A DNA stretch of 5,775 nt, taken from NCBI GenBank assembly GCA_947306845.1, contig CAMZHP010000227.1, positions 1 through 5,775 of the forward strand, written 5' to 3'. A model generated the notes under the pieces. The model made no database searches. It saw only the letters and a list, made by a program, of their open reading frames with translations, and was not told the DNA's origin. The DNA is from an uncultured Prevotellaceae bacterium (GTDB taxonomy: Bacteria > Bacteroidota > Bacteroidia > Bacteroidales > Bacteroidaceae). Each line of letters begins with the position of its first letter. Position 1 is the first letter of the stretch. The translations under genes and the position numbers were made by a program. This document shows positions 1-5,775 of this stretch, piece by piece.

Positions 1-813
1 ATTATGTTTCTCACGCTCAACACGTCGGGCATCACCATTATCCCTATTTCCATCATGGCTTACAGAGCGCAAAGCGGAGCTGCCGATCCCACAGATGTTT
101 TCATCCCTTTGCTGCTTACCTCGCTGTGCTCCACTGTCTTTGGACTCATCGTGTGCTCTATCTATCAGCGCATTAACCTCTTCAACCGCTATATCCTCCT
201 CATGTTCGGTGTCATCGCCGCCTTCGTGGGGGCCTTGTTCTTTGCCATCCATGGCATGAATCAGGAGGAGATGCAGCATTTCTGCAGGGTGCTCACCAGT
301 GTGATGATTCTGGGAGCCATCATGATTTTCATCTTTTCGGGTTTCATCAAGAAAATTAATGTCTACAACTCTTTTATTGAGGGAGCCAAGGGTGGCTTTG
401 GCGTAGCTGTGACCATCATTCCTTATGTGGTGGCCATCCTTGTGGCGGTCGGTATCTTCCGTGCATCTGGAGGCATGCAGATGCTGCAGGAACTGGTAGA
501 GGCCGGTGTGGAGAAGCTGGGCTTCAATTCCGATTTCGTGGGAGCCCTCCCCGTGGCATTGATGAAACCGCTCAGCGGTCCGGCCGCACGCGGAATGATG
601 CTGGAGAACTTCACTCATTTCGGAGTTGACTCATTTATCGGACACCTGTCGAGCATCATCCAGGGCTGCACGGACACCACATTCTACATCCTTGCCGTTT
701 ATTTCGGCAGTGTGGGCATACGCAAATACCGCTATTCTGTTGCCTGCGGACTCTCTGCCGACTTTGCGGGAGTCATTGCTGCTGTCTTCATCGGCTACTT
801 CTTCTTTGGATAA
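1..813 (+). CDS. Fused SpmA-SpmB-like nucleoside-recognition (Gate) domain membrane protein, 5' partial
   Basis: This is the 3' part of a polytopic inner-membrane protein. The frame is open to the left edge (the codon before the first visible Met is ATT), so the true start lies outside the window and the Met at position 4 is internal. The first ~55 residues resemble the end of SpmA (LNTSGITIIP followed by a region ending TSLCSTVFG). Residues ~65-269 resemble SpmB, with the signatures ALMKPLSGPAARG (~185-197), DTTFYILAVYFGSVGI (~224-239) and a final helix ending in GYFFFG. Hydrophobic segments lie at roughly 33-51, 63-82, 97-115, 132-152 and 246-267. SpmA and SpmB are needed for spore core dehydration in Bacillus, but this organism appears to be a non-sporulating Bacteroidetes, where the fused form is usually annotated only as a nucleoside-recognition or spore maturation protein. 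Its substrate is unknown. The kinase gene starts 50 bases downstream. The fold assignment is firm; the function is not. Confidence 0.85.
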   Translation: MMFLTLNTSGITIIPISIMAYRAQSGAADPTDVFIPLLLTSLCSTVFGLIVCSIYQRINLFNRYILLMFGVIAAFVGALFFAIHGMNQEEMQHFCRVLTSVMILGAIMIFIFSGFIKKINVYNSFIEGAKGGFGVAVTIIPYVVAILVAVGIFRASGGMQMLQELVEAGVEKLGFNSDFVGALPVALMKPLSGPAARGMMLENFTHFGVDSFIGHLSSIIQGCTDTTFYILAVYFGSVGIRKYRYSVACGLSADFAGVIAAVFIGYFFFG

Positions 814-863
814 ATCATCTCTTCTCAGATAGAAAACACCTCTAAACCACATCACTTCTCTTC

Positions 864-2039
864 ATGCAGTGGACGGATAGGATACGTCAGGTGAAAATCA
901 TCCTTGTGGTGGCGGCTGTGCTTATTGCCATGGCCTCACTTTTCATCTCCCATTATCTGGTTCACGACCTCTCCATAGAGGAGCACAACAAGATGGAGGT
1001 GTGGGCGGAAGCTATGCGTGCCCTCAACCAGGCGGATGAGCAAACAGATCTCAATCTGGTGCTGAAGGTCATCAATGAGAACAACACCATCCCTGTCATC
1101 GTGCTCGACCGGCATGGCACTGCTACCACATTCCGCAACATAGACCCTCACGGTACAGACTATGCCGACAGCTTGCAAAAAGCCTCTGTGATGGGGCAGG
1201 CCATGCTGAAGGCGGGACAAGTCATCAAGATTTACCTCAATGACGAGGGTAGCGGCGACTTCATCAATGTCTGTTATGATGATTCTGTGATGATCAAGCG
1301 CCTCTCCATGTGGCCTTATGTGCAGTTGGGCATCGTCATGGTGTTTGTCGTCATCGCCATTTTTGCCCTGCTGACATCCAAACGTGCAGAGCAGAACAAA
1401 GTGTGGGTAGGGCTTTCCAAGGAGACTGCCCATCAGTTGGGGACCCCCATCTCCAGTCTGATGGCATGGACGGAGATCCTCAAGGAGTCGTATCCTGATG
1501 ATGACCTGCTGCCAGAGATGGACAAGGATGTCAAGCGACTGCAACTCATCGCCGACCGCTTTTCCAAAATAGGTTCGCTGCCTGAGCTCACACCCAGCAG
1601 TCTTACCGAGGTAACCACTCATGTGGTCGACTACATGAACCGTCGTACTTCCTCCAAAGTGAAAATGGTGACTGAATTCCCGGACGAGGACCTCATCGCT
1701 GACATCAACCCCCAGCTCTTCGAATGGGTGATAGAGAACCTTTGCAAGAATGCTGTCGATGCCATGGAGGGAGAGGGGCGCATCACGCTCCGTGCAAGCG
1801 AGAGTGATGGGCATACCTGCATCGAGGTGGAGGACACAGGCAAGGGTATCCGAAAGAAAGATATCCGCAATGTTTTCACCCCAGGCTTCACTACAAAGAA
1901 ACGAGGATGGGGGTTGGGACTCTCCCTGGCCAAACGAATCATTGAAGAATACCATCAGGGGAAAATCTTCGTCAAGTCATCAGAAATAGGAAAAGGCACC
2001 ACGTTCAGAATCGAGCTTCGAAATCATCGAGATGGATGA
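864..2039 (+). CDS. Membrane-bound sensor histidine kinase (HisKA/HATPase_c), orphan in this window
   Basis: This 391-residue protein should sense a signal through an extracytoplasmic domain, autophosphorylate a histidine and pass the phosphate to a response regulator not encoded here. Layout: transmembrane helix ~11-30; sensor region ~31-148 with a PAS/Cache-like strand pattern (IPVIVLDRHG, 76-85); second helix ~151-171; a linker of only about 19 residues, too short for HAMP; H-box ETAHQLGTPISS with His190 as the likely phosphoacceptor; N-box ENLCKNAVDAM (291-301); G1 box DTGKGI (324-329); F-box-like VFTPGFTTK (337-345); G2 box GWGLGLSLAK (348-357). All ATP-binding boxes are intact, so an active kinase is expected. 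The residue after His190 is Gln rather than the usual Glu/Asp. The ATG at 864 places the first helix directly after a short basic N-terminus, as expected. The 50-base gap from the preceding gene shows no clear promoter or terminator, so the two may be cotranscribed. The signal is unknown. Confidence 0.93.
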   Translation: MQWTDRIRQVKIILVVAAVLIAMASLFISHYLVHDLSIEEHNKMEVWAEAMRALNQADEQTDLNLVLKVINENNTIPVIVLDRHGTATTFRNIDPHGTDYADSLQKASVMGQAMLKAGQVIKIYLNDEGSGDFINVCYDDSVMIKRLSMWPYVQLGIVMVFVVIAIFALLTSKRAEQNKVWVGLSKETAHQLGTPISSLMAWTEILKESYPDDDLLPEMDKDVKRLQLIADRFSKIGSLPELTPSSLTEVTTHVVDYMNRRTSSKVKMVTEFPDEDLIADINPQLFEWVIENLCKNAVDAMEGEGRITLRASESDGHTCIEVEDTGKGIRKKDIRNVFTPGFTTKKRGWGLGLSLAKRIIEEYHQGKIFVKSSEIGKGTTFRIELRNHRDG

Positions 2040-2140
2040 AAAAGAGACTTTTTGCCATGTAGGTTGTCTTCATTTGGCTTGAAAGAACGGCTTAAGTGAC
2101 GAATTTCCTGTTTTTTTTCATCCAATTCAAAAAAAAGTTG

Positions 2141-2148
2141 TAACTTTG
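2141..2148 (+). promoter_or_regulatory. Bacteroidetes-type -7 promoter box (TAACTTTG) for the DUF177-rpmF-fabH operon
   Basis: TAACTTTG is an exact match to the TAnnTTTG -7 element recognised by the Bacteroidetes primary sigma factor. It is the only such match in the 117-base gap after the kinase gene. The expected -33 TTTG is not clear: a T8 run (2111-2118) followed by CA lies at about the right distance, and an A8 run (2129-2136) lies between the two. The box ends 8 bases before the ATG at 2157, so transcription would start only a few bases before the coding region. The match is seen directly; promoter activity is inferred. Confidence 0.7.
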
Positions 2149-2156
2149 CAGCCCAA

Positions 2157-2678
2157 ATGGGTAGTTTAGAAAGATTTAAGATAGACTTGAAGGGTTTGAA
2201 GCTGGAAGAGAGCACTTTCGATTTCATTCTTGACAATGACTATTTTGAGTCCATTGAGGCCTCAGATGTGAGGGGAGGAGCTCTCCGAGTCAGCCTTTCG
2301 GTGAGAAAGAGGGCAGGAGTCTTCGATCTCCGTTTTCATGTCGAAGGAGAGGCCACGGTGGCTTGCGATTTGTGTCTCGAAGACCTGCAGCAGCCAGTTT
2401 GCACAGATAGCAGTCTCGTTGTAAGGTTGGGTGATAGCTATTCAGACGAAGACGAGGTCATCACCATACCTGCAGAGGAAGGGGTGCTCGACGTGTCTTG
2501 GCTGATATACGAGATAGTTGCCCTGGCCATCCCTACAAGGCATGTGCATGCCGAAGGAGCTTGCAACCCAGAGATGGTGGCTCGCATTGAGGAAATGAGC
2601 ATCCATGAGGAAGATACACCGGACACGGACCCGCGTTGGAAAGATTTGGAAAAATTAAAGTCAACAATAAAAGAATAA
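2157..2678 (+). CDS. DUF177 (YceD family) protein, probable 23S rRNA/50S biogenesis factor
   Basis: This 173-residue soluble protein belongs to the DUF177/YceD family. Family members are coupled to rpmF in many bacteria and, from work on plant and E. coli members, are linked to 23S rRNA accumulation; the biochemical role is not settled. Visible marks are the N-terminal start MGSLERFKIDLKGL typical of the Bacteroidetes form, the central CDLC pair (Cys70, Cys73) followed by LEDLQQP, the HVHAEGACNPEM segment (129-140) with another Cys, and the C-terminal DPRWKDLEKLK (158-168). The acidic stretch at ~94-100 (SYSDEDE) is also usual for the family. The ATG at 2157 is chosen because the N-terminus matches the family from residue 1, although it leaves almost no leader after the promoter box. 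rpmF follows after 7 bases, and this linkage strongly supports the call. Confidence 0.92.
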   Translation: MGSLERFKIDLKGLKLEESTFDFILDNDYFESIEASDVRGGALRVSLSVRKRAGVFDLRFHVEGEATVACDLCLEDLQQPVCTDSSLVVRLGDSYSDEDEVITIPAEEGVLDVSWLIYEIVALAIPTRHVHAEGACNPEMVARIEEMSIHEEDTPDTDPRWKDLEKLKSTIKE

Positions 2679-2685
2679 TACAAAA

Positions 2686-2871
2686 ATGGCACATCCAAAA
2701 AGAAGACAGTCAAAGACTCGTACACTGAAGAGAAGAACCCACGACAAGGCAATTGCACCCACTTTGGCACTTTGCCCCAACTGCGGCGCTTACTATGTAT
2801 ACCACACCGTATGCTCTACCTGTGGCTATTATAGAGGCAAGGTCGCTATCGTGAAGGAAACCGTAGAGTAA
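2686..2871 (+). CDS. rpmF: 50S ribosomal protein L32 (bL32), zinc-ribbon form
   Basis: This 61-residue basic protein is a structural component of the large ribosomal subunit. It opens with the L32 signature [13 protein letters not shown], which directs it into the rRNA, and then forms a zinc ribbon from CPNC (Cys30, Cys33) and CSTC (Cys43, Cys46). All four cysteines are present, so this is the zinc-binding form rather than the cysteine-free paralogue that some bacteria use under zinc limitation. Length is normal for Bacteroidetes L32. The start follows a short A-rich sequence (tacaaaa) with no Shine-Dalgarno, as is usual in this phylum. It lies 7 bases after the DUF177 gene and 1 base before fabH, so it is surely cotranscribed with both. 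Confidence 0.98.
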   Translation: MAHPKRRQSKTRTLKRRTHDKAIAPTLALCPNCGAYYVYHTVCSTCGYYRGKVAIVKETVE

Positions 2872-2872
2872 A

Positions 2873-3895
2873 ATGGGCAAGACCAGAGCGATCATCACCG
2901 GAGTTGGAGGATATGTTCCCGACTATGTACTCAACAATGAGGAACTGTCGAGGATGGTGGAGACCAACGATGAGTGGATAATGACGCGCGTGGGCATCAA
3001 GGAGCGCCGCATTCTCACAGAAGAAGGTCTCGGAACATCGTACATGGCCCGCAAGGCTGCCAAGATGGTGGTCAAGAAGACGGGTGTGGATCCCGATACC
3101 ATTGATGCCCTCATTCTGGCCACTTCGTCAGCTGACTACCAGTTTCCCTCCACAGCATCCATTGTGTTGGGAAAGCTGGGGCTGAAAAACGCTTACGCAT
3201 TCGATTTCTGGGGCGCCTGTTGCGGTTTCCTTTATGCGCTTGACAACGCCGCTTCCATGATTGAGAGCGGGCGTTACAAGAAAATCATCGTAGTGGGAGC
3301 CGACAAGATGTCCTCCATGGTTGACTATACCGACCGTGCCACTTGTCCGCTCTTTGGCGATGGCGCGGGAGCAGTCCTCGTAGAGGCCGCAGATGACGAG
3401 GAGATGGGATACAAAGATTCCTATTTCCGCACAGATGGAAAAGGACTTCCTTTCCTTCACATGAAGGCTGGAGGTTCTGTTTGCCCACCCTCGCATTTCA
3501 CTGTCGACCACCGTTTGCACTATCTCTATCAGGAGGGACGCACGGTGTTCCGCTATGCGGTGACCAATATGAGTGATGACTGCGCGCTCATTGCTGAGCG
3601 AAACGGCCTCAACAAGGACAATATCACATGGATAGTGCCTCATCAGGCCAATATGCGTATTATCGAGGCTGTGGCACGCCGGCTGGAACTGCCCATGGAA
3701 CAAGTAATGGTCAACATCGAACATTTTGGCAACACCAGCGCAGGCACCATTCCATTGGCGCTTTGGGAATATGAGAACCGCCTCAAGCGGGGCGACAACC
3801 TCATACTGACCGCCTTCGGGGCAGGTTTTGTGCACGGTGCTTCCTATCTCAGATGGGCATACGATGGCTTTGCAGCCGCTGCCCCTGTGAAATAA
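2873..3895 (+). CDS. fabH: Beta-ketoacyl-ACP synthase III (FabH)
   Basis: FabH starts type II fatty acid synthesis by condensing an acyl-CoA primer (acetyl-CoA or a branched-chain acyl-CoA) with malonyl-ACP in the cytoplasm. This 340-residue protein has the expected thiolase-fold marks: [16 protein letters not shown] near the N-terminus (31-46), the active-site cysteine in GACCGF (Cys116), [10 protein letters not shown] (162-171), the catalytic histidine in PHQANMRI (His257), the catalytic asparagine in GNTSAGTIP (Asn287) and [10 protein letters not shown] (316-325). The Cys-His-Asn triad is complete. Residue 117, next to the catalytic cysteine, is also Cys, where Ala or Ser is more common. 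Primer preference cannot be read from the sequence, and some Bacteroidetes carry more than one FabH. The ATG lies 1 base after the rpmF stop, indicating translational coupling. plsX, which separates rpmF and fabH in proteobacteria, is absent here. A terminator follows 20 bases after the stop codon. Confidence 0.97.
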   Translation: MGKTRAIITGVGGYVPDYVLNNEELSRMVETNDEWIMTRVGIKERRILTEEGLGTSYMARKAAKMVVKKTGVDPDTIDALILATSSADYQFPSTASIVLGKLGLKNAYAFDFWGACCGFLYALDNAASMIESGRYKKIIVVGADKMSSMVDYTDRATCPLFGDGAGAVLVEAADDEEMGYKDSYFRTDGKGLPFLHMKAGGSVCPPSHFTVDHRLHYLYQEGRTVFRYAVTNMSDDCALIAERNGLNKDNITWIVPHQANMRIIEAVARRLELPMEQVMVNIEHFGNTSAGTIPLALWEYENRLKRGDNLILTAFGAGFVHGASYLRWAYDGFAAAAPVK

Positions 3896-3915
3896 ACAAG
3901 AACTCCAATAACCTC

Positions 3916-3952
3916 AGAACGCATCCTTCGACTATGAAACGATGCGTTTTTT
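3916..3952 (+). terminator. Rho-independent terminator after fabH
   Basis: The arms AACGCATC (3918-3925) and GATGCGTT (3941-3948) pair perfectly over 8 bp. The stem can extend outward by a G-U and an A-U pair (3916-3917 with 3949-3950), and inside the loop TTC (3927-3929) can pair with GAA (3936-3938). A run of six T (3947-3952) overlaps the 3' arm. This is a classic intrinsic terminator closing the DUF177-rpmF-fabH unit. It ends only 14 bases before the era start codon, so it may be leaky or era may have its own promoter. Confidence 0.85.
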
Positions 3953-3966
3953 GTCATTTGAAAACA

Positions 3967-4851
3967 ATGAAACATAAGGCAGGATTTGTTAATATCGTAG
4001 GCAACCCCAATGTCGGCAAGAGCACGCTGATGAATCAGCTCGTGGGCGAGCGTATCTCCATTGCCACATTCAAGGCACAGACCACCCGGCATCGCATCAT
4101 GGGAATTGTCAACACGGATGACATGCAGATTGTCTTTTCCGACACACCAGGCGTGCTCAAACCCAACTATAAGCTGCAGGAGTCGATGTTGGCCTTCTCG
4201 GAGTCGGCACTGGCCGATGCCGATGTGCTGCTCTATGTAACCGATGTGGTGGAAAACCCGGAGAAAAACTTGGATTTCTTGGAAAAAGTGCGCAGCCTCA
4301 CTATTCCTGTGTTGCTGCTCATCAACAAGATTGACCTGACCGACCAGAAGGGACTGGTTGAAGTGGTGGAGCATTGGCACCGGTTGTTGCCCGAGGCTGA
4401 GATCCTACCTATCTCAGCTGCCAATAAGTTTGGCACAGATGTCCTGCTCAAGCGTATCAGCGAATTGCTGCCCGACAGCCCTCCCTATTTTGACAAAGAC
4501 CAGCTGACAGACAAGCCCGCCCGCTTCTTCGTCTCTGAGATCATTCGTGAGAAAATCTTGCTCTATTATGATAAGGAGATCCCCTATTCGGTGGAGGTAG
4601 GCGTGGAGCAATTCAAGGAAGAGGAAAAGCTCATCCGCATCAGTGCGGTCATTTATGTGGAGCGCGACTCTCAGAAGGGAATCATCATCGGGCATCAAGG
4701 CGTTGCCCTGAAGAAAGTGAGCACAGAGGCGCGCAAGGCACTGGAGAAATTCTTTGGCAAGCACATCTTCCTGGAAACATTCGTCAAGGTTGACAAGGAC
4801 TGGAGAAGCTCAAAGCGTGAACTCGACCATTTCGGATATAATCCAGAATAG
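3967..4851 (+). CDS. era: GTPase Era, 30S ribosome assembly factor
   Basis: Era is a GTPase that binds the 3' end of 16S rRNA and promotes maturation of the small subunit. From the ATG at 3967 it has 294 residues, a normal family length. The N-terminal GTPase domain shows G1 GNPNVGKST (12-20), G2 around TT (39-40), G3 DTPG (59-62), G4 NKID (120-123) and G5 SAA (150-152). The C-terminal KH domain contains [12 protein letters not shown] (239-250), with its GxxG loop GHQG at 242-245, and the protein ends with VKVDKDWR...FGYNPE, as Era usually does. The frame is open further upstream to 3853, with an ATG at 3934, but that extension overlaps fabH and the terminator hairpin and has no family counterpart, so the 3967 start is preferred. 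It is preceded by A-rich gaaaaca. der follows 44 bases downstream. Cotranscription with der is likely; transcription from fabH would have to pass the terminator. Confidence 0.96.
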   Translation: MKHKAGFVNIVGNPNVGKSTLMNQLVGERISIATFKAQTTRHRIMGIVNTDDMQIVFSDTPGVLKPNYKLQESMLAFSESALADADVLLYVTDVVENPEKNLDFLEKVRSLTIPVLLLINKIDLTDQKGLVEVVEHWHRLLPEAEILPISAANKFGTDVLLKRISELLPDSPPYFDKDQLTDKPARFFVSEIIREKILLYYDKEIPYSVEVGVEQFKEEEKLIRISAVIYVERDSQKGIIIGHQGVALKKVSTEARKALEKFFGKHIFLETFVKVDKDWRSSKRELDHFGYNPE

Positions 4852-4855
4852 GTAT

Positions 4856-4880
4856 TGAGGTCCACACCTCACAACCTCAC
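4856..4880 (+). repeat. Small intercistronic hairpin with duplicated 3' arm between era and der
   Basis: TGAGGT (4856-4861) and ACCTCA (4866-4871) form a perfect 6-bp inverted repeat around a CCAC loop, 4 bases after the era stop. ACCTCAC occurs twice (4866-4872 and 4874-4880), so the left arm could instead pair with the second copy, giving a 12-base loop. No T-run follows, so this is not an intrinsic terminator. It could act in RNA stability or der translation, or it may be chance. The repeats are seen directly; any function is speculative. Confidence 0.5.
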
Positions 4881-4895
4881 CAAATAATAGATAAA

Positions 4896-5775
4896 ATGGG
4901 AAATTTAGTAGCAATAGTCGGACGTCCCAATGTGGGAAAATCGACACTTTTCAACAGACTGACCAAATCACGCAAGGCCATCGTCAGTGATGAAGCCGGA
5001 ACAACCCGCGACCGTCAGTATGGCAAATGTGAGTGGAATGGCCGTGAGTTCTCCGTCGTGGATACCGGCGGATGGGTTGTCAAGTCGGATGATATTTTTG
5101 AGGAAGAAATTCGCAAACAGGTCATCATCGCCACCGAGGAAGCCGATTTGGTGCTCTTCCTCGTTGATATCACTACCGGACTGACCGACTGGGATGAAGA
5201 TGTGGCACTTATCTTGCGCAGAGCGAAGTTGCCCGTGCTGCTTGTCGTGAATAAAGCTGACAATTTCGACCAATATAGCGAGGCCGCTGAGTTCTACAAA
5301 TTGGGTCTGGGCGACCCCATCTGCATCAGTGCAGCCACAGGAAGCGGAACTGGCGACTTGCTCGACATCGTGCTAGGCAACCTGAAGGAATCTGGCAAAG
5401 ACGATATAGAGGATGGCATACCTCGCTTTGCTGTTGTGGGACGCCCCAACGCAGGCAAGAGCAGCCTCATCAATGCCTTTATCGGAGAGGACAGGCATAT
5501 CGTCACAGATATCGCGGGTACCACCCGCGACAGTATCTACACCCGTTACGACAAGTTCGGTTTCGACTTCTATCTTGTGGACACCGCCGGCATCAGGCGC
5601 AAGAACAAGGTGACAGAGGACTTGGAATTCTATTCTGTCATGCGAAGCATACGGGCCATTGAAAATTCTGATGTGTGCATCCTGATGATTGATGCCACTC
5701 GTGGGATTGAGGCACAGGATATGAATATCTTCCAACTGATTCAGCGCAATAACAAATCACTTGTGGTTGTGGTGA
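4896..5775 (+). CDS. der: Double-domain GTPase Der (EngA), 50S assembly factor, 3' partial
   Basis: Der carries two tandem GTPase domains and a C-terminal KH-like domain, and is needed for late assembly of the 50S subunit. The frame runs uninterrupted from the ATG at 4896 to the window end, covering 293 codons of a family that usually has about 435-440 residues. First GTPase domain: G1 GRPNVGKST (9-17), switch region AGTTRDR (34-40), G3 DTGG (56-59), G4 NKAD (119-122), G5 SAA (145-147). Second domain: G1 GRPNAGKSS (182-190), AGTTRDS (207-213), G3 DTAGIRRK (229-236). Its G4 motif and the KH-like domain lie beyond the edge, where the last visible residues (LVVVV) form the strand that normally precedes NKxD. 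The start is fixed by the family N-terminus, with G1 about 9 residues in, and by the A-rich sequence ataaa before the ATG. The adjacent era gene acts on the other ribosomal subunit. Confidence 0.97.
   Translation, partial: MGNLVAIVGRPNVGKSTLFNRLTKSRKAIVSDEAGTTRDRQYGKCEWNGREFSVVDTGGWVVKSDDIFEEEIRKQVIIATEEADLVLFLVDITTGLTDWDEDVALILRRAKLPVLLVVNKADNFDQYSEAAEFYKLGLGDPICISAATGSGTGDLLDIVLGNLKESGKDDIEDGIPRFAVVGRPNAGKSSLINAFIGEDRHIVTDIAGTTRDSIYTRYDKFGFDFYLVDTAGIRRKNKVTEDLEFYSVMRSIRAIENSDVCILMIDATRGIEAQDMNIFQLIQRNNKSLVVVV

Noticed and set aside
4..6. ATG at position 4 as the true start of the SpmA-SpmB-like protein
   Set aside because: The frame is open to the window edge and the following residues match the internal, late part of SpmA, so the gene begins outside the window.
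936..1955. Long minus-strand open frame of 339 codons opposite the kinase gene
   Set aside because: It lies wholly within the kinase gene, shows no recognisable domain, is rich in His and Asp in the way antisense shadows often are, and the + strand carries all the expected kinase motifs.
2039..2053. Hairpin AAAAAG-AGA-CTTTTT at the kinase stop codon as a terminator
   Set aside because: The stem has a single G-C pair and a 3-base loop, so it would be too weak; only five T follow, and they are part of the stem itself.
2111..2136. T8 and A8 runs as a terminator stem or a regulatory inverted repeat
   Set aside because: A stem of only A-U pairs is weak, no GC-rich hairpin precedes the T-run, and the runs are better explained as AT-rich promoter sequence.
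3128..3835. Minus-strand open frame of 235 codons opposite fabH
   Set aside because: It is a shadow of fabH with no motif or independent start signal; the + strand has the complete Cys-His-Asn triad.
3853..3966. N-terminal extension of Era by up to 38 residues, or a start at 3934
   Set aside because: The extension overlaps the fabH end and the terminator hairpin and has no Era family counterpart; the 3967 start gives the normal length.
5294..5735. Minus-strand open frames opposite der (76 and 120 codons)
   Set aside because: They overlap each other and the two-domain GTPase frame, and contain no recognisable motif.

Overview
The window looks like a stretch of ordinary Bacteroidales chromosome, most likely Prevotella or a close relative. 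The evidence is the protein types (a fused SpmA-SpmB membrane protein, a Bacteroidetes-style DUF177 protein and an L32 beginning [10 protein letters not shown]), the lack of Shine-Dalgarno sequences with A-rich stretches before the starts instead, and a TAnnTTTG promoter box of the Bacteroidetes type. The genus is an inference from recalled family features, not from a search. All genes lie on the + strand and are tightly packed. No RNA genes, insertion sequences, CRISPR arrays or phage genes are visible.

Left part (1-2039): the 3' end of a membrane protein in which SpmA-like and SpmB-like halves are fused (its 5' end lies outside the window), then a two-transmembrane sensor histidine kinase with no response regulator beside it in the window.

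Middle part (2040-3952): a 117-base gap ends in a TAnnTTTG box only 8 bases before a start codon. It appears to drive a compact operon of DUF177 protein (YceD family), rpmF (ribosomal protein L32) and fabH (ketoacyl-ACP synthase III), with gaps of 7 and 1 bases. A hairpin with a U-run closes this unit after fabH.

Right part (3953-5775): two ribosome-assembly GTPase genes, era (complete) and der (cut by the window end), separated by 44 bases that hold a small hairpin. The right two thirds therefore join ribosome biogenesis (YceD family, L32, Era, Der) with initiation of fatty acid synthesis (FabH), a pairing also known from the yceD-rpmF-plsX-fabH cluster of proteobacteria, but here without plsX between rpmF and fabH.

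I found no convincing new biological system. The points most worth checking are the near-leaderless promoter, the terminator directly in front of era, the unusual H-box of the kinase, and the alternative hairpins before der.
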